Positions 54,942 to 64,000 are shown, counted from the stretch's first letter. The stretch: 64,000 nucleotides of DNA from Rikenella microfusus (GCA_022736275.1 DZBJ01000008.1:15009-79008), one strand, 5' to 3'. The notes: generated from the sequence alone by a model not told the origin. Translations and numbers: made by a program.

Positions 54942-56978
54942 ATGCCAGAACAGCTAAATAGAAATCAAGTCCTGATTGAAAAACTAACAGGAATAATTCT
55001 CGCGAACCTGGAAAATGAAAGCTTCGGGGTTAAGAAACTTGTCCAGGAGTCAGGCTTAAGCCGTTCCAGATTAAGACGCAGCCTGTTTGCGGCGACACAA
55101 AAAACCCCGCACCAGTTTATTAATGAAACACGCTTGATGAAAGCGAGGGAATTCCTTATAAATGAAGATCTGAACGCTTCTGAGGTTGCATACAGGACAG
55201 GATTCAGCAGCCCGGCATATTTCAATAAATGTTTCCATGAGTTTTTCGGTTTTCCGCCTGGAAAAGTTAAGAAAGGAGACCCGGGGATTCCTTCTGAAAA
55301 CAGAGTTCCCCAGCCTGTTTCCGAACGGAAACAGAAAAGACTATTTACCCAGACATTTAAGTTCCTCAAGGCATGGCTGCCGTTAATGATGGTCATATTC
55401 GTCACGGTTGTAGTCATGATATACCGTTCAGGGTCAGTGGGAAATACACTTGAGGTTCTGAGATCGCCAGACGGAAGAATATCTGTTGCAGTAATGCCAT
55501 TCAGGAATCTGACCGGTGATACTTCCCTGAATATATGGCAGGGTCTGATACAGGATAACCTGATCAACTCCTTTTCAAACAACCCTGAGGAATTGAAAGT
55601 AAGGCAAACAGAATCAATAAACAGGTTGCTGGGTAATGAAGAAATACTAAACTATGCTTCGGTTACGCCATCGGCAGCAAAGGAAATTTCCAGAAAACTT
55701 GATGCGGATCTATTCGTATATGGAAGTATACAGCGCGCAGATTCTTCAATAAGGATAAGTGCCCAATTAATTGATTCAAAGACAGAAGAGATAATAAAGA
55801 CTTTCGAACTGGACGGACATTACAGAGCCCGGAACTTCATTGCAGCTATTGATTCCCTAAGAAGCATGCTGGCGAATTACCTGGTCATATCTAAACTGGG
55901 AATGAATGCCCCACCTTCCCAAAGACTCTACGAATCTCCTCATCCTGATGCCTTCAGGTATTACATCCACGGAGATAACGCAATGATGAGAGGTGATTTC
56001 TCAACGGCATTAACGCTGTTTTCGAAGGCCATAGAGATAGACACTACCTTCAGCAGTGCGATGATGGCACTGGTTCTTCAATACCTGAATTTTGCAAGAT
56101 ATTCCGACGCAAGAAACCTGGCTGAAAAGGTTTATAGAGGACGGGATCAAATGCCTCTGGTTCAGAAGTACCACGCAGACTGGATACATGCCTTTGTATT
56201 TGAATCACCCAGGAAAGCCATTTCCTGCCTGAGGCAGAGTCTTGAAATTGACGACCAGCGGCCCGGTCCATATTATCTGATAGGGATGCATTATAACTCC
56301 CTTCTGGAATATGATAAGGCAATCCCTGAATTTGAAAAGGCCCTGGATTTGTACAAAAAATGGGGTGCTAAACCCGGATATGGATTTTATACATCACTTG
56401 GATTTGCCTATCATAAAACCGGACTGTTTAAAAAGGAAAAGAAACTTTACGGGAGGGCAGAAAAGGATTATCCGGAGAATGCCATTCTGTGTTTCAGGCA
56501 GGCTGTACTGGCCTTAAGTATTGGAGATACCATGACAGCAAACCGGTCTATCGAAAAATATAAATCAATCCGCAAGGATCAGCTATGGACAGATCTGCAG
56601 GTCGCAACCAGCCTGGCCGGAATGTACAGCCAGGCAAAAAATTACGCAAAGGCAGAGGAATATTACCTGCTGGCGTTATCGCTGGACTCCTTAAATCCCG
56701 TAATAATAAATAATCTTGCTGCATTTTATATTGAAAATGACACGAACATAGATGAGGCTTTGGCAATTGTAAGCAGGGCGTTGCTTTCACATCCTGACAA
56801 CTATGATTGTCTGGATACCAAAGGCCGGGGATTATATAAACAGGAAAGATATCAGGAAGCCCTTGAGATCCTGCAAAAGAGCTGGCACATAAGAATGCAA
56901 AATGCGATTTATAATCACAGTGCTTTTCTGCACCTCGCTGAAGCTGAAAAAGCTGTTGCAGGGCAGAAGAGTAATTAA
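54942..56978 (+). CDS. AraC-type DNA-binding/TM/TolB-like/TPR protein
   Basis: One 678-residue chain. Residues 8-110 are an AraC-type helix-turn-helix (RSRLRRSLFAATQKTPHQFI, then EVAYRTGFSSPAYFNKCFHEFFG). A single membrane helix lies at about 144-161. Residues 180-290 form a TolB/FlgO-like domain (ISVAVMPFRNLTGDTSLNIW, then LFVYGSIQ and AQLIDSKTEEII), and about 345-670 TPR repeats (ALTLFSKAIEIDTTF, NIDEALAIVSRALLSHPDNY). The architecture suggests a membrane-bound regulator with DNA-binding part inside and TolB/TPR outside. It is a paralogue of the TIR protein at 59619, sharing the last 500 residues. Target genes are unknown. Confidence 0.88.
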   Translation: MPEQLNRNQVLIEKLTGIILANLENESFGVKKLVQESGLSRSRLRRSLFAATQKTPHQFINETRLMKAREFLINEDLNASEVAYRTGFSSPAYFNKCFHEFFGFPPGKVKKGDPGIPSENRVPQPVSERKQKRLFTQTFKFLKAWLPLMMVIFVTVVVMIYRSGSVGNTLEVLRSPDGRISVAVMPFRNLTGDTSLNIWQGLIQDNLINSFSNNPEELKVRQTESINRLLGNEEILNYASVTPSAAKEISRKLDADLFVYGSIQRADSSIRISAQLIDSKTEEIIKTFELDGHYRARNFIAAIDSLRSMLANYLVISKLGMNAPPSQRLYESPHPDAFRYYIHGDNAMMRGDFSTALTLFSKAIEIDTTFSSAMMALVLQYLNFARYSDARNLAEKVYRGRDQMPLVQKYHADWIHAFVFESPRKAISCLRQSLEIDDQRPGPYYLIGMHYNSLLEYDKAIPEFEKALDLYKKWGAKPGYGFYTSLGFAYHKTGLFKKEKKLYGRAEKDYPENAILCFRQAVLALSIGDTMTANRSIEKYKSIRKDQLWTDLQVATSLAGMYSQAKNYAKAEEYYLLALSLDSLNPVIINNLAAFYIENDTNIDEALAIVSRALLSHPDNYDCLDTKGRGLYKQERYQEALEILQKSWHIRMQNAIYNHSAFLHLAEAEKAVAGQKSN

Positions 56979-57111
56979 TCACTATACTGGAAAAGCTGAT
57001 ACCCTGTGAAGAGACGCTGCATACAATGTCTCCGCCTTAATCAATCAACTTCCCTGACAAATAACCATGTTGTGAAAAGTAATTCCTATTTTGGCACCTC
57101 GGAAATAACAC

Positions 57112-58266
57112 ATGGCAGCTCTGATCCTTGTACTCTTTTTTCTTCTCTCCCCGCTGCTGATATTGCGTCTCTGTCACAGATACAGCCTGTTAAGTAAAAT
57201 CGGTGCCGTTGTTGTAGCATATGTGATCGGGTTTGTAATTGGCAACCTGGGCTTGTTGCCTCTGATTGACGGTCATGCAAAAGTGCAGGAACTGCTTACA
57301 ATGCTGACAATTCCCATTGCAATACCTCTGCTGTTGTTCTCCATGGATATTAAGAAGTGGTCACATATTGCAGGCAAAACATTTCTTTCCCTGGCGTTTG
57401 CCATAGCAGCTGTAATGATAGTTGTCGTTGCCGGGTTCTTTATTTTCCGGAACCAGGGCATCCAGAATCTCTGGGATGTATCAGCCATGCTGGTGGGCTT
57501 GTATATCGGCAGCACGCCAAACCTCGCAGCAATACATACTGCAATCGGGTCTGATGAGGCAACATATATGACTGTTGTTACCTACGACCTTGTGATCGGA
57601 GCCTTTCATCTTCTGTTTGTAATGACGATTGCCCAGCGCCTTGTGCTGATGTTTCTTCCGGCATATTCTTACATTGACCCTGCATCAGGCAATCTGGGCA
57701 AGGCTGAAGATGAAGATCCCTATTGGGGACTGCTAAAAAAAGAGACTGTAGTTCCCCTCCTTCAGTCCTTCGGCATCGCTCTCCTGATTTTTGGCATCGG
57801 AGGCGCCGCATCACTGTTGTTGCCAGCGTCATCACAGATGGCCGTTGTTATCCTGATCATTACAACACTGGGCATTGCCGCTTCACTTATCCCTGCCGTA
57901 AAGAAGCTGGATAAATCGTTTGAACTGGGAATGTATCTGATCCTTGTATTCTGCATGGTCATTGCCTCGAGGGCGAACCTGGGGAGTATTGACCTTGTTG
58001 CAATGAAAATAGCTGGTTATGTGGCATTCGTTGTCTTCGGATCAATGATTATCCAGGCCCTGTTATCGTGGATATTCAAAATTGACGCCGACACTTACAT
58101 TATAACATCCACAGCTTTGATAACAAATCCTGCTGTTGTACTGGCTGTCGCCGCCTCCCTCAGAAACCGTGAGATTATATTTTCCGGACTCTCAGCAGCT
58201 ATTATAGGTTTGGCTGCAGGCAACTATCTGGGAATCTTAACGGCCTGGTTCCTGGAACGCATCTGA
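57112..58266 (+). CDS. DUF819 family membrane protein
   Basis: 384-residue integral membrane protein with about 10 helices. Typical blocks are LLPLIDGHAKVQELLTMLTIPIAIPLLLFSMDI, LVGLYIGSTPNLAAIHTAIG, and the C-terminal TSTALITNPAVVLAVAASLRN. The family resembles secondary transporters and is of unknown substrate. It lies between the two TolB/TPR paralogues, 134 bp after the AraC-type protein. Whether it belongs to the same unit cannot be told. Confidence 0.85.
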   Translation: MAALILVLFFLLSPLLILRLCHRYSLLSKIGAVVVAYVIGFVIGNLGLLPLIDGHAKVQELLTMLTIPIAIPLLLFSMDIKKWSHIAGKTFLSLAFAIAAVMIVVVAGFFIFRNQGIQNLWDVSAMLVGLYIGSTPNLAAIHTAIGSDEATYMTVVTYDLVIGAFHLLFVMTIAQRLVLMFLPAYSYIDPASGNLGKAEDEDPYWGLLKKETVVPLLQSFGIALLIFGIGGAASLLLPASSQMAVVILIITTLGIAASLIPAVKKLDKSFELGMYLILVFCMVIASRANLGSIDLVAMKIAGYVAFVVFGSMIIQALLSWIFKIDADTYIITSTALITNPAVVLAVAASLRNREIIFSGLSAAIIGLAAGNYLGILTAWFLERI

Positions 58267-58287
58267 TTGCCGGACCATCGATGGCTC

Positions 58288-59385
58288 TCATATAGTCATT
58301 ACAATATCCATGAGAACATCTGCAGGATTCTCTTTCAGTCTTTCAATAAGTCCGGCATCTTTGGCAAAAACATACATCTCGCTTCTGACCGAGATACCAG
58401 TAAATTTATTCATGAATCTGAAAACAGGATCATTTTCCGGGGCATACAGCATGATAAGAGTATATTCCGATCCCATGCTGATGTTGTTTGCATGCCTGAA
58501 GAGGGTGTCTAGGGCTTCAGGACAATCATCATGGGCATACAGTACCAGGGAGAGCTGCCGTAGCGGCTCATTGAGCCTTACAGGATGCGGCATCTTCATG
58601 AAGTGCGACAGAAAATTCAACAGGCCTGTCACTACCCTGATACTGAAATTCAGTCTGAGTACCTGGTAACTCTTGTAAGGATGTTCATCCCACAGTGCCG
58701 TGACCGCCCTGATCTTGCCGTTTTCCCGTGCCACCAGGAAATTATCGAGTGATAGTCCGGTAATGGTGTCAAGATAATTTCTGAACCGATCCTCAGTGAG
58801 CACCGGTGCAATGGCATATCGCGAGACATATTTACGGTACAGCTCTACTATTTCGGGGATGTCCTTATCGCCGGGCTTGTCAATTTTGTATCGTTTGTCA
58901 AGCCGCATGGAGCGGACGGGAATAATATTGAAGATCCTGTTGGTGCCCAAATGAAGGGCCGGCGGCAGTCCTCCCCTGCCACTGGTAAAGACAAGAGGAC
59001 TCTTATTGTCTTTCAGGAAGTTTGCAATGACCATGTCGGCATCTGATTTTCTGACATGATCAACTGCCGCCCTGACAAGTTTGAAGGCTGTCATCCCGCT
59101 CCTGTATGCCTTGTCAACCCTCAGGTCAAGCATATACCCCACCTTGTATGTATCTCCGAGCACTCTGGCCGGGAAGTGAACCACTCCGACCAGTCCGATG
59201 ACACTTTCATCTTTAAAGGCAACCAGGTGCCAGGCATCCTTGTCAAGCAGTCGCTGCAGTGTATTGAACCTGGGGGTACGGTTGGTGAAATAGGTGATCA
59301 TGCCCTCCTGCGGACATTGCTCTGCCAGGCCAATGATCCTGTCATTGTCCTCATCATCGGCCAGCTGTAAATTAATGGTACTCAT
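58288..59385 (-). CDS. GNAT family N-acetyltransferase
   Basis: 365 residues with two GNAT-like halves. The N-terminal half has WHLVAFKDESVIGLVGVV and the acetyl-CoA-binding strand/turn LDLRVDKAYRSGMTAFKLV near residue 95. The second half (FLVARENGKIRAVTALWD) looks like a degenerate copy. The substrate is unknown. It is convergent with the DUF819 gene and divergent from the TIR gene. Confidence 0.82.
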   Translation of the reverse strand: MSTINLQLADDEDNDRIIGLAEQCPQEGMITYFTNRTPRFNTLQRLLDKDAWHLVAFKDESVIGLVGVVHFPARVLGDTYKVGYMLDLRVDKAYRSGMTAFKLVRAAVDHVRKSDADMVIANFLKDNKSPLVFTSGRGGLPPALHLGTNRIFNIIPVRSMRLDKRYKIDKPGDKDIPEIVELYRKYVSRYAIAPVLTEDRFRNYLDTITGLSLDNFLVARENGKIRAVTALWDEHPYKSYQVLRLNFSIRVVTGLLNFLSHFMKMPHPVRLNEPLRQLSLVLYAHDDCPEALDTLFRHANNISMGSEYTLIMLYAPENDPVFRFMNKFTGISVRSEMYVFAKDAGLIERLKENPADVLMDIVMTI

Positions 59386-59563
59386 TGTCTCAGTCCGATA
59401 GAAAATAGCAGCGTGGGTTGCATTCAGGCTGCCTTGACAATATTAATGTTTTCTGCGGCTGAAGGTGCAAAATCATTTAAAAATTTAAGATCCTTTCTTC
59501 CGGCCGTGTGCAGTTCGTTAAGGCATTAGCCTGCATTACCCGAAGAGTGCCAAAGAAGAAATT

Positions 59564-59595
59564 TTTGCATTTAGCTCTGAAAGGGTTTAACTTTG
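59564..59595 (+). promoter_or_regulatory. Promoter of the TIR gene
   Basis: TTTG (59564-59567), a 20-bp spacer, then TAACTTTG (59588-59595), a full match to the Bacteroidota pattern. Its position inside the frame open from 59508 shows that translation starts at the ATG at 59619, 23 bp downstream. Confidence 0.78.
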
Positions 59596-59618
59596 ATAAT
59601 AAACCAAATAGTCAACTG

Positions 59619-61928
59619 ATGTCAGGTATAATTGAAGGATATAACTACGACATCTTTATCAGCTACCGCCAGAAAGACAACAGGCACGATGGCTGGGTGA
59701 CGGAATTTGTCGAAAACCTGAAAGGAGAACTGGAATCAACATTTAAGGAGGAGATCAGTGTCTATTTTGACATTAATCCCCATGACGGACTTCTGGAGAC
59801 CCATGATGTTGATGCATCATTGAAGGAGAAGCTGAAATGCCTGATCTTTATTCCGATTGTCTCCCGAACCTACTGTGACCCCAAATCATTTGCCTGGGAG
59901 CATGAGTTTAAAGAATTTGTCGAACAGGCTTCGCATGATCAATATGGATTGAAGGTGAAGCTGCCAAATGGCAATGTGGCAAACAGGGTCCTACCGGTAC
60001 GCATTTATGACCTGGACAATGCAGATATCAATGAATGTGAATCAGTTCTGGGCGGAGTGCTGCGGGGTATTGAATTCATTTACAGGGAACCGGGAGTCAA
60101 CAGACCCCTGACACCAAATGATGATGAAAACAGGAACCTGAATAAAACAAAGTACAGGAATCAGATCAATAAGGTTGCCAACTCGGTTAACGAGATCATA
60201 CAGGGAATGAAGATCAACTCTTCAGTCGCTGAACTCCAAAAGTACAAGTCTGAAAGACCTGGTGAAATACATAAAGAGGGATTGATGGATCATGTGCCCA
60301 CGAGCCCAAGTAAATCAACGTGGCGAAGAGGGTTAATAATTGGATTTATAACTTGCCTGCTGGTGACTTCAGGGATCATTGCCTATACCAGGGTAATTAA
60401 TAAGAACAGGTTAGAGAAACTGGAGTCTTCGGGAGAACACATATCCGTTGCAATAATGCCTTTCCAGAATATGACAAACGATACAACCTGGAATGTCTGG
60501 CAGGATGGAATCAAGGATATACTCATTACTTTCCTTTCAAGCTCTGAAGAATTAAGGATCAGGGACCCCGAATCAGTCAGGGGAATAATTGAAAATGATG
60601 GACTGTCTGATTATGCCTCAATCACACCTGCCGCTGCAAGAGCAGTTTCGCGGAAACTTGAAGCAGACATTTATGTTTATGGCAACATTAAGACGGCAGG
60701 TCAGACATTAAGGCTCTATGTCCAGTTAATCGATTCCAAATCTGCAGAGGTTTTTAAATCATTTCAGACAGAGGGTGTAAATGATGAACAGAAGATTTTC
60801 TCCTTGGTGGATTCGCTGTCCGCCGCCATCAGGGATTTTCTTGTAATTCAGAAATTGCAGAGAGGTCATTCCCCTGAAAGCCAAAATGTCGTAAGAACAT
60901 TTTCACCTGAAGCTTACCGATATTTTGCGCAGGGAGAGAATTTGTTCAGCGATCGCGATTATGCTTCCGCGTTAAAACTGTTCTCTCAGGCATATGCCAT
61001 CGATACCAACATGATCATTTCAGTTGTATACATGTCATTGTCTTATGGCAACAGGGGTTTGTATGAACAGGCAAAGGAATTGTGCCTGAAGGCATATCAA
61101 AAAAAAGAATTTCTGCCCCTGAGAACCAGGCTTTACACTGAGTGGCTGTATGCAAATTATTTTGAAACTCCACGTGAGGAAATAATCTGCTTAAAAAAAC
61201 TTATCGAGGTTGACGACCTCTCTGCAAGGGCTCATTTTATTCTGGGCAATTGCTACCTTAATCTCCAGCAGTATGAAAACGCAATTCCGGAATATGTTAA
61301 AGCGCTGGAGATACATAAGAGGTATGGGATGAAGGCGATGTGGGTTTTTAATTATACTTACCTCGGAGAGGCTTACTACAAAACGGGGAAATACAGGAAG
61401 GAAAAGAAATTATATTATAAAGCCGACCTCGAATACCCTGATGATCCGCCACTTTTGTACAGGGAAGCCGTTCTGGCCCTTTCATCAAGCAAAAGAGACA
61501 AAGCCAGCCAGATCATGGAAAAATACACCAAGGTTCAGGAAGAAAGATCACTCTCCGAAGCCAGGATACTTACCTTGCTGGCTTATATTTATGAGGAGGC
61601 CGGGTTTAAGGACCTGGCGGAGCAGAATTATCGGCGGGCATTGTCATTGGAACCGGATAATCCGACAGTATTGAATGGTCTTGCCACCCTGCTGTTTGAT
61701 ATTGACAAAATGAATGAAGAAGCTATAGAACTCATTAACAAAGCGATTGCTCTGGCTCCTTACAATTATCTTTGTCTTGACACAAAAGGGTGGGCACTTT
61801 TCGGGCAGGGCAGATATAAAGATGCATTGGATATCCTCGAGGAAGCCTGGAGTCTGAAACCGGTCTATGATCATGATGTTTATCTGCATCTTGAAGCAGT
61901 AAGAAGGGCTGTTGCCGGGCTGAAGTAA
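59619..61928 (+). CDS. TIR/TM/TolB-like/TPR membrane protein
   Basis: 769 residues from the ATG at 59619. The N-terminal TIR domain (1-105) has YDIFISYRQKD, SVYFDINPHDG, and SRTYCDPKSFAWEHEF; E94 or E96 could be the catalytic Glu used in TIR NADases, but this is not shown. Next come a conserved linker (KLPNGNVANRVLPVRIYDLD), a membrane helix at about 238-257, a TolB/FlgO-like domain (ISVAIMPFQNMTNDTTWNVW; VYGNIK) and TPRs to the C terminus (EEAIELINKAIALAPYN). It is a paralogue of the AraC-type protein at 54942. I recall similar TIR-TPR proteins in other Bacteroidota. Signalling or defence are both possible. Confidence 0.88.
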   Translation: MSGIIEGYNYDIFISYRQKDNRHDGWVTEFVENLKGELESTFKEEISVYFDINPHDGLLETHDVDASLKEKLKCLIFIPIVSRTYCDPKSFAWEHEFKEFVEQASHDQYGLKVKLPNGNVANRVLPVRIYDLDNADINECESVLGGVLRGIEFIYREPGVNRPLTPNDDENRNLNKTKYRNQINKVANSVNEIIQGMKINSSVAELQKYKSERPGEIHKEGLMDHVPTSPSKSTWRRGLIIGFITCLLVTSGIIAYTRVINKNRLEKLESSGEHISVAIMPFQNMTNDTTWNVWQDGIKDILITFLSSSEELRIRDPESVRGIIENDGLSDYASITPAAARAVSRKLEADIYVYGNIKTAGQTLRLYVQLIDSKSAEVFKSFQTEGVNDEQKIFSLVDSLSAAIRDFLVIQKLQRGHSPESQNVVRTFSPEAYRYFAQGENLFSDRDYASALKLFSQAYAIDTNMIISVVYMSLSYGNRGLYEQAKELCLKAYQKKEFLPLRTRLYTEWLYANYFETPREEIICLKKLIEVDDLSARAHFILGNCYLNLQQYENAIPEYVKALEIHKRYGMKAMWVFNYTYLGEAYYKTGKYRKEKKLYYKADLEYPDDPPLLYREAVLALSSSKRDKASQIMEKYTKVQEERSLSEARILTLLAYIYEEAGFKDLAEQNYRRALSLEPDNPTVLNGLATLLFDIDKMNEEAIELINKAIALAPYNYLCLDTKGWALFGQGRYKDALDILEEAWSLKPVYDHDVYLHLEAVRRAVAGLK

Positions 61929-61958
61929 CCAGACACCACACCAGAAACAACAATTATC

Positions 61959-63080
61959 ATGCTCCCCATTTCAACAAGTCCCCGCCGTGCCGTATCTGGC
62001 ACCATCTCTATGCTCGTTCTTAGCAGTCTTGCATTTGTCGCTGATGCACAACAGGTTGCCATTAAGCCTGTGACTGACATCAGGGAGGTGATGAGAGAAC
62101 ATGCCCTTATTGCAGAAATGCAGCTATGGCCGGGTTTCAATGTCAGAGAAATTCCTGTTGCTGTTTTCGACAGTGTTAATACATGGCTCTACTTTTCAGA
62201 CCAGCCACCTGAAGGTTTCAGACCGTCAGATGATGATACCGGAGTCTTTGTTTTTGAAGGCCAGTATCCATTGATCAGGGGCAATTCGGTAGTTCGTTTC
62301 GGAGAGGAGTGGACTGCCACCAGTGTTTTGAGCAACATTTCACGCAGAACCCGGGAGAGGTACCCGCCAAAGGACCTTGCCGGGATAATTGTCCATGAAC
62401 AATTCCATGTTTTTCAAAGAACAAAACATCCTGATTGGCGGCAGAACGACGGCGTGCTTCTCTTTTATCCGGAGGAAACAAAAGAAGCGCTGTTCTTCAG
62501 AAGAGTTGAAAAGGAGGCATTTAAAATGGCTGTCCTCGCCACAGATGGGATGGAGATCACCGGATGGGCAATGACGGCACTGGACTACAGAAAGGAGAGA
62601 CTGGATATGATTCCGGCACAGTTCGGGAACTACGAAAAGGAAATGCAGCACACCGAGGGTCTGTCAGATTACATAGAACGAATCGCACGCGGAGTTGATC
62701 CGCTGAATGCCTCCAATATGACAAATGGCATTGCCCCTGCCGGCGTCAGGGATCTCGGTTACTGGGAAGGAAGATGGATAGCCATGATACTTGACAGGTT
62801 GAGTCCTGACTGGAAAAAGTTGCTTGACAGCAGTGATACTCTTTATCTGGAGCAGATTCTTGAAGCTTCCCTGATAGATTTGCCCTTCAGAAAGCAAGCT
62901 TTTAGCGAAAGTGAGATCAGTTTGCTCAGGCTGGATTCGGATAAAATTTTCGATGAATGGCAGATTAAGAAAGCAGAAGAGATTGAGAGCTACAAAAACC
63001 TGACAGGATTCAGTATTGAGATCAGCTCCACCTCAAACCCTCTTAACATCAGAATCTTCGAGCCTCTCGACCTACTATGA
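61959..63080 (+). CDS. Exported HExxH zinc metallopeptidase, C-terminal end possibly altered
   Basis: 373 residues. A signal peptide covers residues 1-30 (SGTISMLVLSSLAFVADAQQ). The zinc motif HEQFH is at 146-150, with a candidate third ligand Glu233 in HTEGLSDYIER, as in gluzincins. The family is not otherwise recognised. The start is 30 bp after the TIR gene stop, so co-transcription is likely. The last 8 bases overlap a transposase remnant that begins at about 63073, so the native C terminus has probably been replaced or shortened. Confidence 0.78.
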   Translation: MLPISTSPRRAVSGTISMLVLSSLAFVADAQQVAIKPVTDIREVMREHALIAEMQLWPGFNVREIPVAVFDSVNTWLYFSDQPPEGFRPSDDDTGVFVFEGQYPLIRGNSVVRFGEEWTATSVLSNISRRTRERYPPKDLAGIIVHEQFHVFQRTKHPDWRQNDGVLLFYPEETKEALFFRRVEKEAFKMAVLATDGMEITGWAMTALDYRKERLDMIPAQFGNYEKEMQHTEGLSDYIERIARGVDPLNASNMTNGIAPAGVRDLGYWEGRWIAMILDRLSPDWKKLLDSSDTLYLEQILEASLIDLPFRKQAFSESEISLLRLDSDKIFDEWQIKKAEEIESYKNLTGFSIEISSTSNPLNIRIFEPLDLL

Positions 63081-63423
63081 TATTACTGTATGCGATGATG
63101 GAAATGGTCTGGCGACAAGTATAAGTTGTCGTCACAAAAAGGGTGAAGATCCTGGCAAACAAGCCGGGATATATTTTCTCAGGACTTCATTAATGAAGCT
63201 TGATGAATGTACATTTTGGGCTATATATAACATTATCAGAGAGATAGAGTACACCTTAAGAATAATTAAAACCGACCTGGACCTTCGTCCCATCTATCAT
63301 AAAACCGATGATGCCTCGATGGCACATCTGAACCTTGGTTTATTGGCCTACGGGTTAGTTGCAACCATAACCCACATTGCAGGGGTAAGTTTTCTCTTGT
63401 TGATATTTAAACTACACTTGTAA
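63073..63423 (+). mobile_element. Transposase remnant (IS4/IS1634-like C-terminal part)
   Basis: A frame starting in sequence shared with the peptidase end gives YYDITVCDDGNGLATSI, then GIYFLRTS, YNIIREIEYTLRIIKTDLDL and RPIYHKTDDASMAHLNLGLLAYGLV. These blocks match the C-terminal part of DDE transposases of the IS4/IS1634 type as I know them. About 100 residues are left; the N-terminal catalytic part and both insertion-sequence ends are missing. Similarity fades after about 63370. It is a decayed fragment, not a mobile element now. Confidence 0.8.
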
Positions 63424-63494
63424 TTAAAGGCAAAACCGGAAAAACCCTTCTGAAAGCTCAATAATCTGAAGTAATCAGGTATTTCATCATCGGA

Positions 63495-64000
63495 TCAGAA
63501 ATCAAAGCTTGCCATCAGCGAGACCCTCGTTGACCTGCCTTTCTGATAATCGATGTTAGTCCTTGAGCCGGCAGTCACTTCAAAACCAAGCATTATTGTT
63601 TCAATCGGATTAAAAAAGGTGTTTGCCGCCAGGTAAAAACTCGATTTGAAAGTATCAGACGGCTCAAAATCCTTTGCAATCAGTTGTGACGTTCCGCTGG
63701 TAAGGGAAAACCTCCAAAAAGGATTATGCACATAACTGTAAGTTACGAAGCCCCCCCTGATGAATTTAAGTGTCATTTCCTGAGCAACAGGATCATAAAT
63801 GGCATCCAGCTGCCGGCCTGTAAATCCTACATAATAGTTTGCAATGCCGCTTCCGAATGAATACTGCCCGAACAGGATGTTCTTCTTGTTTATATTCACA
63901 TTAAGGCTCATTAAGATACCCCATCCGTACAAAGTACTCATCTCCGTCTGATCGAGATATTGAATTCTTCTGAATATTCCGGCGACCTGAATATGGCCCG
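63495..64000 (-). CDS. Outer-membrane porin (DcaP-like), C-terminal part
   Basis: The frame stays open to the right edge of the window, so this is the C-terminal part of a longer gene. It reads GHIQVAGIFRRIQYL, then GWGILMSLNVNINKKNILFGQYSFGSGIANYY, ending in a beta strand (RSTRVSLMASFDF) with terminal Phe, as outer-membrane barrels do. The pattern fits the DcaP-like porin group. The start lies beyond 64000. Confidence 0.78.
   Translation of the reverse strand, partial: GHIQVAGIFRRIQYLDQTEMSTLYGWGILMSLNVNINKKNILFGQYSFGSGIANYYVGFTGRQLDAIYDPVAQEMTLKFIRGGFVTYSYVHNPFWRFSLTSGTSQLIAKDFEPSDTFKSSFYLAANTFFNPIETIMLGFEVTAGSRTNIDYQKGRSTRVSLMASFDF

Overview
This window comes from a member of the Bacteroidota, most likely Bacteroidales or a close relative. 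The evidence is a full-length SprA (type IX secretion/gliding protein), a fused LpxC-FabZ enzyme, a TonB-dependent receptor with a carboxypeptidase-like N-terminal domain, a KdpD/KdpE-like pair beside TrkH, and several promoters of the Bacteroidota type (TTG/TTTG, 19-21 bp, TAnnTTTG). Menaquinone appears to be made by the futalosine route (MqnC). Most of the window is chromosomal housekeeping DNA; decayed genes and signalling genes are concentrated at about 7.5-8.7 kb and beyond 50 kb.

Layout. 0-6 kb (minus strand): sigma-54 activator, LptE-like lipoprotein, acidic TPR-like protein, secG, then groES-groEL. 5.9-11.3 kb: MerR-like regulator, a lipoprotein next to a broken TonB receptor, a GSCFA protein, an alpha/beta hydrolase, and an ECF sigma factor with its own promoter. 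11.4-13.1 kb: a DUF4139 surface protein. 13.2-13.84 kb: no gene, but a promoter, a string of short hairpins and a strong terminator, which together look like an orphan structured RNA of about 600 nt. 13.9-18.5 kb (minus): an HD hydrolase followed by lpxD, lpxC-fabZ and lpxA, the first steps of lipid A synthesis. 18.6-23.4 kb (plus): rimP-nusA-infB. 23.5-33.2 kb (minus): gcvH, sprA, ruvA, pdxA. 33.3-34.4 kb: mqnC. 34.5-39.2 kb (minus): M23 peptidase, dxr, rseP, a 58-residue tatA, and a DUF4837 lipoprotein. 39.3-46.4 kb: gamma-glutamyltransferase-like protein, LolA-like protein, a large Asp-box beta-propeller protein, a methyltransferase and an OsmC protein. 46.6-50.4 kb (minus): histidine kinase, response regulator and TrkH, a potassium uptake unit.

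50.6-52.7 kb is a deletion scar. A sugar-phosphate isomerase and a FAD-dependent oxidoreductase, transcribed away from each other, have both lost their 5' ends and meet at about 51,240. 52.7-54.8 kb holds an ATP-grasp ligase and a lipoprotein. 54.9-62 kb holds two paralogous membrane proteins sharing a TolB/FlgO-like domain and TPR array. One carries an AraC-type DNA-binding domain at the N terminus and the other a TIR domain; a DUF819 membrane protein and a GNAT protein lie between them. The window closes with an HExxH metallopeptidase whose 3' end runs into a transposase remnant, and the C-terminal part of a porin.

Two intergenic repeat types recur: a 52-nt hairpin core at 23.4 and 34.4 kb, and ACTGCCGACT-type arrays at 0, 34.4 and 39.3 kb. 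All functions are read from sequence patterns and recalled family knowledge; no database search was run.
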